Part shown: positions 52,921 through 60,708 of the stretch, piece by piece | How positions within the stretch are numbered: the first letter of the stretch is position 1 | Layout: each line of letters opens with the position of its first letter | DNA from: Bacteroidota bacterium | GTDB taxonomy: Bacteria; Bacteroidota; Bacteroidia; Flavobacteriales; Flavobacteriaceae | Length of the DNA stretch: 64,000 nucleotides | Assembly (NCBI GenBank): GCA_023387965.1 | Contig: JAEWHE010000041.1 | Span: 124,001-188,000 of the forward strand | Direction: 5' to 3' | Translations under genes and position numbers: made by a program | Notes under the pieces: generated by a model | What the model saw: the letters and a program-made list of their open reading frames with translations, nothing else | Databases searched by the model: none | What the model was told of the DNA's origin: nothing

Positions 52921-53415
52921 ATTATTTGGGCGTTTCCCAATTTTAGCAACCCAATGCAAAGCAGAAAAAATCTGCAAAAATTGGGTTCTCCCGAAGCTTC
53001 GGGACGCTGTATCTTTTCTATGAATTGCCTGTGGTTTAAACAACAGGCAATTCATAGAAAAGGATGCCGCTTCAATCGCTAACGCAAGGGTGAGTGCTGG
53101 CTTGGGAGTTTTGAGTTAGGAATTATGAGTTATGAGTCTTCAGTTTGGAATTTGGACTCGAGCGATTAGCGAACAGGCGAAGCAATTTTTTTATTGAAAT
53201 TTATCACCAGAGTTGTCCTTCCGAGGAACGAGGAATCTTTTTGAAACCAAAAACAAAAAATCATCCGGGTGTGAGAAAAAATGATATATTAGCAGGAGAA
53301 AGGTCCTTACTCAAGTGGCTACAAAGTATGGCTGGATATGCGATATTTGTAGCGTGTGCGTGGACATTATGAGCAAATTTGTTCGAAATCCGGATAACAA
53401 CAATAAACATTAAAT
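52921..53415. other. Gene-poor, repeat-rich spacer (495 bp)
   Basis: No convincing gene is present. The region holds a TCCCGAAGCTTCGGGA palindrome (52989-53004), a 48-bp imperfect palindrome (53014-53061), a degenerate stretch with GAGTTAGGA and ATGAGTTATGAGT words (53108-53150), and the string TTCCGAGGAACGAGGAATC (about 53219-53237), which I recall as a dispersed repeat in this phylum. It looks like a pile-up of repeat remnants next to accessory genes. Confidence 0.7.
52989..53061. repeat. Compound palindromic repeat with a GTTTAAAC centre
   Basis: TCCCGAAGCTTCGGGA (52989-53004) is followed directly by CGCTGTATC and then two 19-bp arms (53014-53032 and 53043-53061, perfect complements) around GGTTTAAACA. 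GATGCCGC follows the right arm. The element at 59420-59465 has the same layout (CGCTTTATC, long arms, GTTTAAAC centre, then GCCGC), so both belong to one family. Confidence 0.75.
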
Positions 53416-53865
53416 ATGAAAACCTTTACTTCTATAGTATTTTTATTAATCGCTGTAAGTTCTTTTTCTCAAACTAAGGCAGAATGTATCGCATTTATAC
53501 GGAAGAAAGAAAGTTCCCATAATGGACAGAATTTTGTAAGTGTAAATCTTGATGGGACAATTCTTAAAATTGTAAATAAGTTGCTTCGTGATAATCAACT
53601 TGAAACCGTAGAAACAGAAATCGATTTCAGTAAAGCAAAAAAAATTATCATTGAATTTGACGACCGATTTAATTTCTATCGTCCAACAGTTCTTTTGATT
53701 GGTAAGGATTATAATAGAAAAGAAATACCTATCCAAGGATTGTGGTATCAATTTTATAAAGATCGTTTTGAATATTATTATTATGAAAATCAAAATGAAG
53801 CAATAGAAATGAAAACGGTATTTATACAATTAGCAAAATTGTGTGGAGCTAAATTAGAGCATTAA
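53416..53865 (+). CDS. Secreted hypothetical protein
   Basis: This 149-residue protein has a Sec leader (MKTFTSIVFLLIAVSSFSQ) and a mature part of mixed alpha/beta character with the alternating strand IIIEFDDRFNFY and an aromatic patch YYYYENQNEAIEM. I do not recognise a family. It stands alone between two repeat-bearing gaps, next to the Fic gene, and is more A/T-rich than the flanking housekeeping genes, which fits an accessory gene. Confidence 0.6.
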   Translation: MKTFTSIVFLLIAVSSFSQTKAECIAFIRKKESSHNGQNFVSVNLDGTILKIVNKLLRDNQLETVETEIDFSKAKKIIIEFDDRFNFYRPTVLLIGKDYNRKEIPIQGLWYQFYKDRFEYYYYENQNEAIEMKTVFIQLAKLCGAKLEH

Positions 53866-53875
53866 ATCTGCTTAT

Positions 53876-53916
53876 CCCGATAGCGCGGATTTGCAACCCG
53901 ATAGCGCGGATTTGCA
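53876..53916. repeat. Tandem pair of a 21-bp repeat
   Basis: CCCGATAGCGCGGATTTGCA occurs at 53876-53895 and again at 53897-53916, giving a 21-bp period with no differences. It is GC-rich against its surroundings and lies 11 bp after the stop of the secreted hypothetical gene. Confidence 0.85.
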
Positions 53917-54108
53917 GTTCCTACCATCAAACAGCGATTAATTCCCCCAAATGTTAACAATTTTAACAAAGTGGGCTAAAACATAAAGTATCCATAAGGA
54001 AGAGTGGGAGAAGCTATAGGGAAAAATACTGCAATAGTTTTTTGCCACATATCATTTCTCACACAATTAAAGTATTTTTGTAATAGTCTAAAAAGCTCAC
54101 AATGTTAT

Positions 54109-54660
54109 ATGAAAAATATCGACAAAAATAGTTTAGATAAAGCGTATCGATTGTTCGAATCTGGCGATATCAGTAAGGTCGAAGTGGGAACTACTAAAGG
54201 TCTTCAGGAAATTCATCATTATTTGTTCGACGGATTATACGACTTTGCCGGGCAAATAAGAAAATTAAACATTTCGAAAGGTGGTTTCAGGTTTGCAAAC
54301 GCATTGTATCTGAACGAAATTCTCGTCAAAATTGAACAGATGCCTGAAAGAAATTTCGAGGAAATCATCGCAAAATATGTTGAAATGAACATTGCACATC
54401 CTTTTATGGAAGGCAACGGCAGATCCATGCGTATTTGGCTCGATATGATTCTGAAAAATAAGATCAATAGCGTTGTCAATTGGCAATTTGTGGACAAAAC
54501 GCTATATCTACAAGCCATGGAGCGAAGTCCAATTAACGACCTCGAACTGCGAACGTTATTGAAAGAAAACTTAACCACTGAAGTTGAAAATAGAGAAATT
54601 ATTTTTAAAGGAATTGAACAATCCTACTACTACGAAGGTTACGAGAAAGATTCGGAATAA
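54109..54660 (+). CDS. Fic-domain adenylyltransferase, class III (self-inhibited)
   Basis: This 183-residue protein has the Fic core motif HPFMEGNGR (residues 97-105), where the His is the catalytic base and the Asp/Glu position holds metal. Its flap is near FRFANALYL. The C-terminus contains SYYYEG (172-177), a match to the inhibitory helix motif S/T-x-x-x-E-G/N placed after the Fic domain as in the class III protein of Neisseria. E176 should therefore block productive ATP binding until released, for example by dissociation of an oligomer. Targets of such enzymes include DNA gyrase and topoisomerase IV in known cases; the target here is unknown. The frame extends upstream to 54004 but the ATG at 54109 fits the family start. 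Confidence 0.9.
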   Translation: MKNIDKNSLDKAYRLFESGDISKVEVGTTKGLQEIHHYLFDGLYDFAGQIRKLNISKGGFRFANALYLNEILVKIEQMPERNFEEIIAKYVEMNIAHPFMEGNGRSMRIWLDMILKNKINSVVNWQFVDKTLYLQAMERSPINDLELRTLLKENLTTEVENREIIFKGIEQSYYYEGYEKDSE

Positions 54661-54750
54661 TTTATAAGTAGTTTTCACCTCCAATATTAACCCAAAAATT
54701 CCCTCTCTCATCCTTTCATCAATTTGTTATCTTTACCAAAACAACTTGCC

Positions 54751-56109
54751 ATGAACCCATCCGAAATAAAAATTCTCCACATCGATAGCAACCATCCTAT
54801 TCTTTGGAGCCAGTTGCAGGAAGCTGGTTTTACTAACCATGAAGACTACCTTTCGTCAAAAGAAGAAATTGAGGAAAAAATTGAGGAGTATCACGGAATC
54901 GTAATTCGTAGCCGATTCAAGATTGATGAAAATTTTATTGACAAAGCCAGTAATTTAAAGTTTATCGCGCGAGTTGGAGCAGGGCTCGAAAGCATCGATT
55001 GCGATTACGCCAACAAAAAAAATATCGCGCTAATCGCAGCTCCAGAAGGAAACAAGAATGCCGTTGGCGAACACACGTTGGGAATGATTCTGTCGCTTTT
55101 CAACAAGCTCAATCAAGCCGATCGCGAAATCCGTTCCGGACATTGGAATCGTGAAAAAAATCGCGGTCATGAGTTGGATGGCAAAACCGTGGGCATCATT
55201 GGGTACGGAAATATGGGTAAGGCTTTCGCCAAAAAATTACGCGGTTTTGACTGCGAAGTGATTTGTTTTGATATTTTATCGAACATGACCAACAATGATG
55301 CACGTCAAGTTTCCGCCGAAGAATTTTTTGAAAAAGCCGATGTCGTAAGTCTTCATCTGCCTTGGACGCCGGAAACGGACAAACTCGTTGATGCGCAATT
55401 TATCCAAAAATTTAAAAAACCTTTTTGGCTCATCAATACTTCGCGAGGTAAAAACGTGGTGACTTCGGATTTGGCGCAAGCCTTACAATCCGGGAAAATT
55501 TTAGGTGCGGCTTTAGATGTTTTGGAGTATGAAAAATTATCTTTTGAATCGCTTTTTGAATCGGAAACCATTCCCGAAGCGTTTCAATTTTTGCTAAAAG
55601 CTGAAAACGTCATCCTCACGCCACACATTGCAGGCTGGACTTTTGAAAGCCACGAAAAATTAGCGCAAACCATTGTGGATAAAGTAAAAGCGCTTTTCTT
55701 TGGCGAAAGCCAAAACCAAAGAATTGAAAAACGTGTAACCGGAATTGGCGGTTTTTTCTTCAAAGCTGATAATCCATCGGCGTTAAAAGATTGGTACCAA
55801 AAACATTTGGGTCTAAACACAGACGATTACGGCTGTACTTTTTGGTGGAAAAATGACCAAGGCGAAAAATGTTCCACGCAATGGTCGCCTTTTAAAAACG
55901 ACACAACCTATTTTGAACCTTCGGGAAAACCATTTATGCAAAATTTCAGGGTGGAAAATCTGGAAAAATTATTGCTTCAATTGCAAGAAGAAGATGTAAC
56001 CATCATTGGCGACATGCAGGTTTTTGATTACGGAAAATTCGCTGCTATCCTTGATTTGGAGGGAAATAAAATTGAACTTTGGGAACCAGTAGATCGGATT
56101 TTTCTTTAA
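54751..56109 (+). CDS. D-2-hydroxyacid dehydrogenase fused to a VOC (glyoxalase-like) domain
   Basis: This 452-residue protein has two parts. Residues 1 to about 315 are a complete NAD-dependent D-isomer-specific 2-hydroxyacid dehydrogenase of the phosphoglycerate dehydrogenase type: cofactor motif VGIIGYGNMG, catalytic Arg in NTSRGKNVV, Glu in the ALDVLE region and His in ILTPHIAGW. From about 325 a VOC/glyoxalase domain follows (RVTGIGGFFFKADNPSALKD to AAILDLEGNKIELWEPVD), with the final Glu pattern of metal-binding or lactoylglutathione lyase-like proteins. VOC proteins with this opening normally start at a Met before KRVTGIGG, so a stop between two adjacent genes appears to be lost. A sequencing error is the alternative. 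Confidence 0.85.
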   Translation: MNPSEIKILHIDSNHPILWSQLQEAGFTNHEDYLSSKEEIEEKIEEYHGIVIRSRFKIDENFIDKASNLKFIARVGAGLESIDCDYANKKNIALIAAPEGNKNAVGEHTLGMILSLFNKLNQADREIRSGHWNREKNRGHELDGKTVGIIGYGNMGKAFAKKLRGFDCEVICFDILSNMTNNDARQVSAEEFFEKADVVSLHLPWTPETDKLVDAQFIQKFKKPFWLINTSRGKNVVTSDLAQALQSGKILGAALDVLEYEKLSFESLFESETIPEAFQFLLKAENVILTPHIAGWTFESHEKLAQTIVDKVKALFFGESQNQRIEKRVTGIGGFFFKADNPSALKDWYQKHLGLNTDDYGCTFWWKNDQGEKCSTQWSPFKNDTTYFEPSGKPFMQNFRVENLEKLLLQLQEEDVTIIGDMQVFDYGKFAAILDLEGNKIELWEPVDRIFL

Positions 56110-56234
56110 AAAATCATTATTTTATTTAGGTTTATTCTTAATAATAAAATATATTTTTTTAGATTTATAAAAAATTTAACCAAATGTGGAGTCAGAAACC
56201 ACACCAAAAACGAATCAACAAAAAATTTTTTATT

Positions 56235-56618
56235 ATGATTGAATGGTACAAGAAAGTAGTTCTGGAGAATTACGCAAACTTTGACGGAAGAGCTAGAAGA
56301 TCAGAGTATTGGTACTTTGTGCTGGCTAACTTTTTAATTTCCATTGTGTTGCAAATTATTGATGCTGTAATTGGTTTGCCAATTTTTGGAGGACTTTACG
56401 GTTTAGCAGTATTGATTCCGTCGATTGCAGTAGCGGTAAGAAGATTACACGACATCAACAAAAGCGGATGGTGGATTTTAATTGCATTAATTCCCTTAGT
56501 TGGGGCAATTTGGTTAATTGTGCTTCTTGCAACAAACGGTGACCAAGGGCCAAACCAATATGGCGAAGACCCGAAAAATTTTAATGAAATTAATGAGATT
56601 GGAACGCCAACGTATTAA
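56235..56618 (+). CDS. DUF805 membrane protein
   Basis: This 127-residue protein has three membrane spans and the DUF805 signatures FDGRARRSEYWYF before the first span and VAVRRLHDINKSGWW before the last. It ends with the family's typical GPNQYGEDP. It sits in the cytoplasmic membrane; function unknown. The start at 56235 matches the family (MIEWYKKVVLENYANF); the frame is open upstream to 56184. Confidence 0.88.
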   Translation: MIEWYKKVVLENYANFDGRARRSEYWYFVLANFLISIVLQIIDAVIGLPIFGGLYGLAVLIPSIAVAVRRLHDINKSGWWILIALIPLVGAIWLIVLLATNGDQGPNQYGEDPKNFNEINEIGTPTY

Positions 56619-56640
56619 TCGAATTTGAAAAACCAAACAA

Positions 56641-56670
56641 AAAACCCAAGACTTTTAAAGCTTGGGTTTT
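56641..56670. terminator. Bidirectional terminator between the DUF805 and OlsF genes
   Basis: A perfect 10-bp stem (AAAACCCAAG / CTTGGGTTTT) with a 10-nt loop and T/A runs on both sides, between two convergent genes. Confidence 0.85.
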
Positions 56671-56676
56671 ATTTTT

Positions 56677-58482
56677 TTATATCTCGCCTTTTTTGGAAAG
56701 TTTCTTTTCGAGTTCGGCTTGAAGTTCTTCCATTACGGGTTTCACGGTGCTTTCGGGTAAATCTGCAATTCTAATATACATCAGTCCGTCAACCGCATTG
56801 TTAAAAAGCGGATCCACGTTAAACGCAATCACCTTTGCGTTTTGCTTGATGTATTTTTTAATCAAGACCGGCAAACGCAAACTTCCCGGTTCGATTTCAT
56901 CAATGATTTTGTCAAACTTATTCAAATCGGCTTCGGCTTCATCAAAAATAAAATCTTTGTCGGCGTCTTTGAGTTTTACCTTAAATTCCTTTTTCGGATG
57001 TACATATTGCGCCACATAAGGATCGTAATAATGCGACTTCATGAATTCAATCATCAACGATTTGGAAAAGTCCGAAAATTGGTTGCTGATACTTACGCCA
57101 CCAATCAAATAATGATGTTCCGGATATCGCAACGTAGTATGCACGATTCCTTTCCAAAGCAGGAACAACGGCATTGGTTTTTGCTGGTATTCTTTAGTGA
57201 TGAACGCACGACCCATTTCGATGGATTTACTCATCATATCATACAATTCCGGTTCAACACGAAATAATTCTTGCAAATAAAATCCGTCAATTCCGTATTT
57301 TGGGTAAATTTCAGAGCCTAAACCCATGCGGTAAGCTCCCGCAATTTGCTTGTTTTCGTCGTCCCACAAAAACATGTGGTGGTAATATTTGTCAAATTTA
57401 TCAAGGTCTAACGACTCGTTTGTACCTTCGCCAACTTCACGAAAAGTAATTTCGCGCAAGCGTCCTAATTCATGTAAAATATTCGGAATTTTCTCGGCTT
57501 CGGTAAAAAATACTTCGTAGTTTTTGCTTTGCAACATTCTGGCTGTTGTACTGCGTAAGGCTTCTACTTCCTGAATGATTTGCTCGTGATTGGCTGGTGT
57601 CGCGATACGTTTCGGACTTTTCGTGATTTTTAAACTCGAAGTATCAATCAGCCTGCTTTCTTTTTCAAAAGGGTTGGCCAACATATAGGTTTTTCGTCTT
57701 AAAAAATCAGAATATTCGTCAATTTTCGTGTATTCATCTTGTTCCGCAACCGAAATAGGTTTTCCGATGCGAACTTTAATCACGCGATCCTTTTGCGTAA
57801 GCAATTCCGAAGGCAATTTAGCCGTTCTCAAAGTGTCGTTTAATTTCGACAGAAAATAAAAAAGCCGACTATTTTTAGCATGAAAATAAATAGGAACTAC
57901 GGGAACATTTGCTTTTTTGATGATTTTTATCGCGCCTTCTTCCCAAGGTCTGTCCACCATTAATTTTCCGTCTTTGTAGGTCGAAACTTCTCCGGCAGGA
58001 AACATTCCTAAAGGTTTTCCGTCGCTCAAGTGGCGCAAAGTTTCCTTGATTCCCAAGACGCTCGATTTGGCATCTTTGTGATTTTCAAACGGATTTACCG
58101 GCATGATGTAGGGTTTCATCGGGTCAATTCTGTGCAACAAAAAATTGGCGATGATTTTAAAATTCGGTTCGCGTTCCAGCATCAATTTTAACAGTAAAAT
58201 CCCGTCAATTCCACCAAGAGGATGATTAGAAACCGTGATGTAAGCTCCGGTTTTTGGCAAACGCTTTAAATCTTCTTCCGGAATTTCAAATTTAATCTGA
58301 AACTCGTCTAAAATAGCATTGAGAAATTCCACTTCGCTCAAGTGCTTATTTCTGTCGTAAATTTTATTTAAAGTGGAAATTTTAAGTATTTTCATTAGCA
58401 ACCAGCCCGAAAAAGTACCCAAAAATCCATATTTGTCAGTATTTATTGCCTTTGCAACTTCTTTGGCGGTAACTAAACCCAT
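56677..58482 (-). CDS. olsF: OlsF-type bifunctional acyltransferase for aminolipids
   Basis: This protein of about 600 residues combines two acyltransferases. The N-terminal part (about 75-300) is a PlsC-like O-acyltransferase with NHPLGGIDG for the catalytic His, MFPAGEVS and PVVPIYFHAKN. The C-terminal part (from about 335) is an OlsB-like GNAT N-acyltransferase, seen in LGRLREITFREVGEGTN and the WDDENKQIAGAYRMG stretch. Fused OlsF enzymes are known in Serratia and Flavobacterium johnsoniae, where they make ornithine or glycine lipids; in many bacteria OlsA and OlsB are separate genes. The His-to-Asp spacing in NHPLGGID is one residue longer than HX4D, as in this branch. The start may also be 58488 or 58533. 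Confidence 0.85.
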   Translation of the reverse strand: MGLVTAKEVAKAINTDKYGFLGTFSGWLLMKILKISTLNKIYDRNKHLSEVEFLNAILDEFQIKFEIPEEDLKRLPKTGAYITVSNHPLGGIDGILLLKLMLEREPNFKIIANFLLHRIDPMKPYIMPVNPFENHKDAKSSVLGIKETLRHLSDGKPLGMFPAGEVSTYKDGKLMVDRPWEEGAIKIIKKANVPVVPIYFHAKNSRLFYFLSKLNDTLRTAKLPSELLTQKDRVIKVRIGKPISVAEQDEYTKIDEYSDFLRRKTYMLANPFEKESRLIDTSSLKITKSPKRIATPANHEQIIQEVEALRSTTARMLQSKNYEVFFTEAEKIPNILHELGRLREITFREVGEGTNESLDLDKFDKYYHHMFLWDDENKQIAGAYRMGLGSEIYPKYGIDGFYLQELFRVEPELYDMMSKSIEMGRAFITKEYQQKPMPLFLLWKGIVHTTLRYPEHHYLIGGVSISNQFSDFSKSLMIEFMKSHYYDPYVAQYVHPKKEFKVKLKDADKDFIFDEAEADLNKFDKIIDEIEPGSLRLPVLIKKYIKQNAKVIAFNVDPLFNNAVDGLMYIRIADLPESTVKPVMEELQAELEKKLSKKGEI

Positions 58483-58594
58483 CAGCATTTGGTATTTGTG
58501 CAAGCAACAAAGATAGCAAAATTGCTTTATCACAATCTAAAATATTGCATTCCCGAAGCTAATTTCTGTAATCATTTATTCGCAAAAAATTATT

Positions 58595-58602
58595 TACTTT
58601 TG
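58595..58602 (+). promoter_or_regulatory. -7 element of the exonuclease III gene
   Basis: TACTTTTG is a full TAnnTTTG match 29 bp before the ATG at 58632. It lies in the gap divergent from olsF. Confidence 0.45.
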
Positions 58603-58631
58603 AAAAAATTCAAAAAATTAAACTTCGTTTC

Positions 58632-59393
58632 ATGAAAATCATCTCCTATAACGTAAACGGAATCAGAGCTGCCATTACAAAGGGATTTCTCGATTGGCTC
58701 CAGCAAGCCAACCCCGATGTTATTTGTTTGCAAGAAATAAAAGCCACGCCAGAGCAAATTCCGCTTGACTTGATTAAAGAAGCCGGATATCCTTACAGTT
58801 ACTGGTATCCCGCACAAAAAAAAGGCTACAGCGGTGTCGCCATTTTGTGTAAAACCGAACCCAAACAAATTGTTTTTGGCACCGGAATCGAGCACATGGA
58901 TTTCGAAGGCAGAAACCTTCGCGTGGATTTTGAAGATTTTTCGGTCATGAGTTTGTACCTTCCTTCCGGCACAAATATTGCCCGATTGGACCATAAATTC
59001 ATGTTCATGGACGATTTTCACAATTATATTACCGAACTCAAAAAAGAAATTCCAAACCTTTTAATTTGCGGCGATTACAACATTTGCCACCAAGCCATTG
59101 ACATTCACGACCCAATTCGCAACGCAAAAGTTTCCGGATTTTTGCCCGAAGAACGCAGTTGGCTCGACATGTTCATTAACTCCGGATTTGTCGATTCGTT
59201 CCGCCATTTCAACAAAGATCCGCATCATTACACGTGGTGGAGCTATCGTGCTGGAGCGCGAGGCAATAACAAAGGCTGGCGAATCGACTATATTTTGGCA
59301 AGCAAACCTATGGAAAACCGCCTCACGCGATCCGTTATTTTGCCCGATGCCAAACATTCAGACCATTGTCCGGTGATGGTCGAAATTCAATAA
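58632..59393 (+). CDS. xth: Exodeoxyribonuclease III
   Basis: This 253-residue EEP-family nuclease has the opening MKIISYNVNGIRAAITKGF, the metal ligand in CLQEIKA, GYSGVAIL, GDYNICH with the catalytic Asp and Asn, and the final SDHCPVMVEIQ with the catalytic His. It is an AP endonuclease and 3'-5' exonuclease for base-excision repair in the cytosol. Length and motifs are normal. It is divergent from olsF and followed by the 46-bp palindrome. Confidence 0.97.
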   Translation: MKIISYNVNGIRAAITKGFLDWLQQANPDVICLQEIKATPEQIPLDLIKEAGYPYSYWYPAQKKGYSGVAILCKTEPKQIVFGTGIEHMDFEGRNLRVDFEDFSVMSLYLPSGTNIARLDHKFMFMDDFHNYITELKKEIPNLLICGDYNICHQAIDIHDPIRNAKVSGFLPEERSWLDMFINSGFVDSFRHFNKDPHHYTWWSYRAGARGNNKGWRIDYILASKPMENRLTRSVILPDAKHSDHCPVMVEIQ

Positions 59394-59419
59394 AATAATT
59401 TATTTTTGGAGCTAATCCC

Positions 59420-59465
59420 GCTTTATCATTTGCCCGTGGTTTAAACCACGGGCAAATGATAAAGC
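59420..59465. repeat. Perfect 46-bp palindrome centred on GTTTAAAC
   Basis: Two 23-base arms are exact complements with no loop (arm starts GCTTTATCATTTGCCCGTGG). It lies between xth and the OmpA-type lipoprotein gene and shares its layout with the element at 53014-53061. It has no T-run, so it is not a typical terminator. As RNA or single-stranded DNA it would form a very stable hairpin. Confidence 0.9.
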
Positions 59466-59504
59466 CGCAGGTTTAAATAAAAAGCAAAACAAAATCAAGA
59501 CAAA

Positions 59505-60464
59505 ATGATCAAAAAAGTAACCCTTGCAGTTGTCGCATTAGCATTTATGACCTCTTGCGTTTCTTCGAAAGTGTACAAAGACCTCGAAGGAAAATACACC
59601 AATCTTAAAAAAGAAAACCGAGCACTTGCCGATGAAAATCAGCAATTAGCAACGACTAAAAACCAACTTGAAAACGAAACAGCCGATTTAAAATCGCAAT
59701 TGGCAAAATTAAAATCGGAACGTGATAATTTGGCGGCAGATTTAGCAGCTTCTAAATCAGGACTCGATAATTTAAAAGCTTCATATGCTTCGTTAGAAAA
59801 AAATAGTGGCGACGCATTGAGTACCAATATGGAAAAAAACCGCGAATTGATTGCCCAACTTGATGCTAAAGAAAAAGCACTTGCCGCGGAACAACAACGT
59901 CTTAACCGTTTACAATCCGAGTTGAGAGATCGTTCAGCAAGAGTGGATGAATTAGAAAGCATGATTGCCGCACAAGAAGCCAGCATGAAACGTTTGAAAG
60001 AAACCCTTTCAAATGCGTTAAACAGTTTTGAAGGAAAAGGTTTGACCGTAGAGCAAAAAAACGGAAAGGTGTATGTTTCTATGGAAAATAAATTGCTGTT
60101 TGGTTCCGGAAGTTGGTCCGTTGGAACCGAAGGTCGTCGTGCCGTTACCGAAGTCGGCAAAGTATTGGCGGAAAATCCGGATATTTCAGTTTTAATCGAA
60201 GGTCATACTGATAATGTTCCGTATAATGGTTCTGGGCAAATTGTGGACAACTGGGATCTTTCGACTAAAAGAGCAACAGCCATTGTCAATATTTTGGCAG
60301 AAAACAAAGGCATCGACAAAAAAAATCTTACCGCGGCAGGACGTGGAGAATTTGCACCGTTGCAACCCAATTCTTCCGCTGAAGCCAAAGCCAAAAACCG
60401 TAGAATCGAAATTATTTTGACCCCAAAACTCGAAGAAATTTCGAGAATGTTGAATGAGATTTAA
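59505..60464 (+). CDS. OmpA-type peptidoglycan-binding lipoprotein with coiled coil
   Basis: This 319-residue lipoprotein has its Cys at residue 18 (MTSCVSSKVY), a long coiled coil (about 22-165, heptads such as LEGKYTNLKKENRALADENQ), and a C-terminal OmpA domain (about 185-305). The OmpA domain carries the peptidoglycan-binding residues in EGHTDNVPYN and DNWDLSTKRA, then GRGEFAPLQPN and KNRRIEIIL. It should be anchored in the outer membrane and reach to the cell wall, a rod-like linker. It is monocistronic with a strong terminator. Confidence 0.93.
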   Translation: MIKKVTLAVVALAFMTSCVSSKVYKDLEGKYTNLKKENRALADENQQLATTKNQLENETADLKSQLAKLKSERDNLAADLAASKSGLDNLKASYASLEKNSGDALSTNMEKNRELIAQLDAKEKALAAEQQRLNRLQSELRDRSARVDELESMIAAQEASMKRLKETLSNALNSFEGKGLTVEQKNGKVYVSMENKLLFGSGSWSVGTEGRRAVTEVGKVLAENPDISVLIEGHTDNVPYNGSGQIVDNWDLSTKRATAIVNILAENKGIDKKNLTAAGRGEFAPLQPNSSAEAKAKNRRIEIILTPKLEEISRMLNEI

Positions 60465-60491
60465 AGTTTAGTAACTACTGACGCTACAATC

Positions 60492-60530
60492 AACCTAACA
60501 GGACTTAAAAATCCTGTTAGGTTTTTTTTT
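60492..60530 (+). terminator. Terminator of the OmpA-type lipoprotein gene
   Basis: A perfect 12-bp stem (AACCTAACAGGA / TCCTGTTAGGTT) with an 8-nt loop, followed by a run of T. It starts 28 bp after the stop. Confidence 0.95.
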
Positions 60531-60564
60531 GCTAAATTTTTCCGTTGACTTTGCTTTTAAGAAA

Positions 60565-60648
60565 GCACGCCTATGATATTGATATGCTAGCCTCGCTATT
60601 TGATAGGCACGCCTTGCAATTTTGTAGGCTCGCCGATAATTCCAGCAG
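60565..60648. repeat. Degenerate tandem repeat, four 21-bp units
   Basis: Units begin at 60565, 60586, 60607 and 60628 with GCACGCC, GCTAGCC, GCACGCC and GCTCGCC, an exact 21-bp period. The A/T-rich remainder of each unit is more variable (TATTGATAT, ATTTGATAG, ATTTTGTAG). It lies between convergent genes downstream of the terminator at 60492-60530. Confidence 0.65.
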
Positions 60649-60708
60649 CGTCTTAATTTTCAAATCTTCAAATCTTCAAATCTTCTAATTACCTAATTGT
60701 CTAATTAT

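Noticed and set aside
53145..53372. 75-codon open frame in the spacer after mgtE
   Set aside because: It runs through repeat remnants, lacks a plausible start context, and its translation has no domain-like composition.
52921..54100. CRISPR array
   Set aside because: The repeats are palindromes or a single 21-bp tandem pair without spacers of even length, and no cas gene is present.
59639..60160. 173-codon minus-strand frame opposite the OmpA-type gene
   Set aside because: Shadow of the coiled-coil coding sequence; Ser- and Leu-rich with no independent signal.
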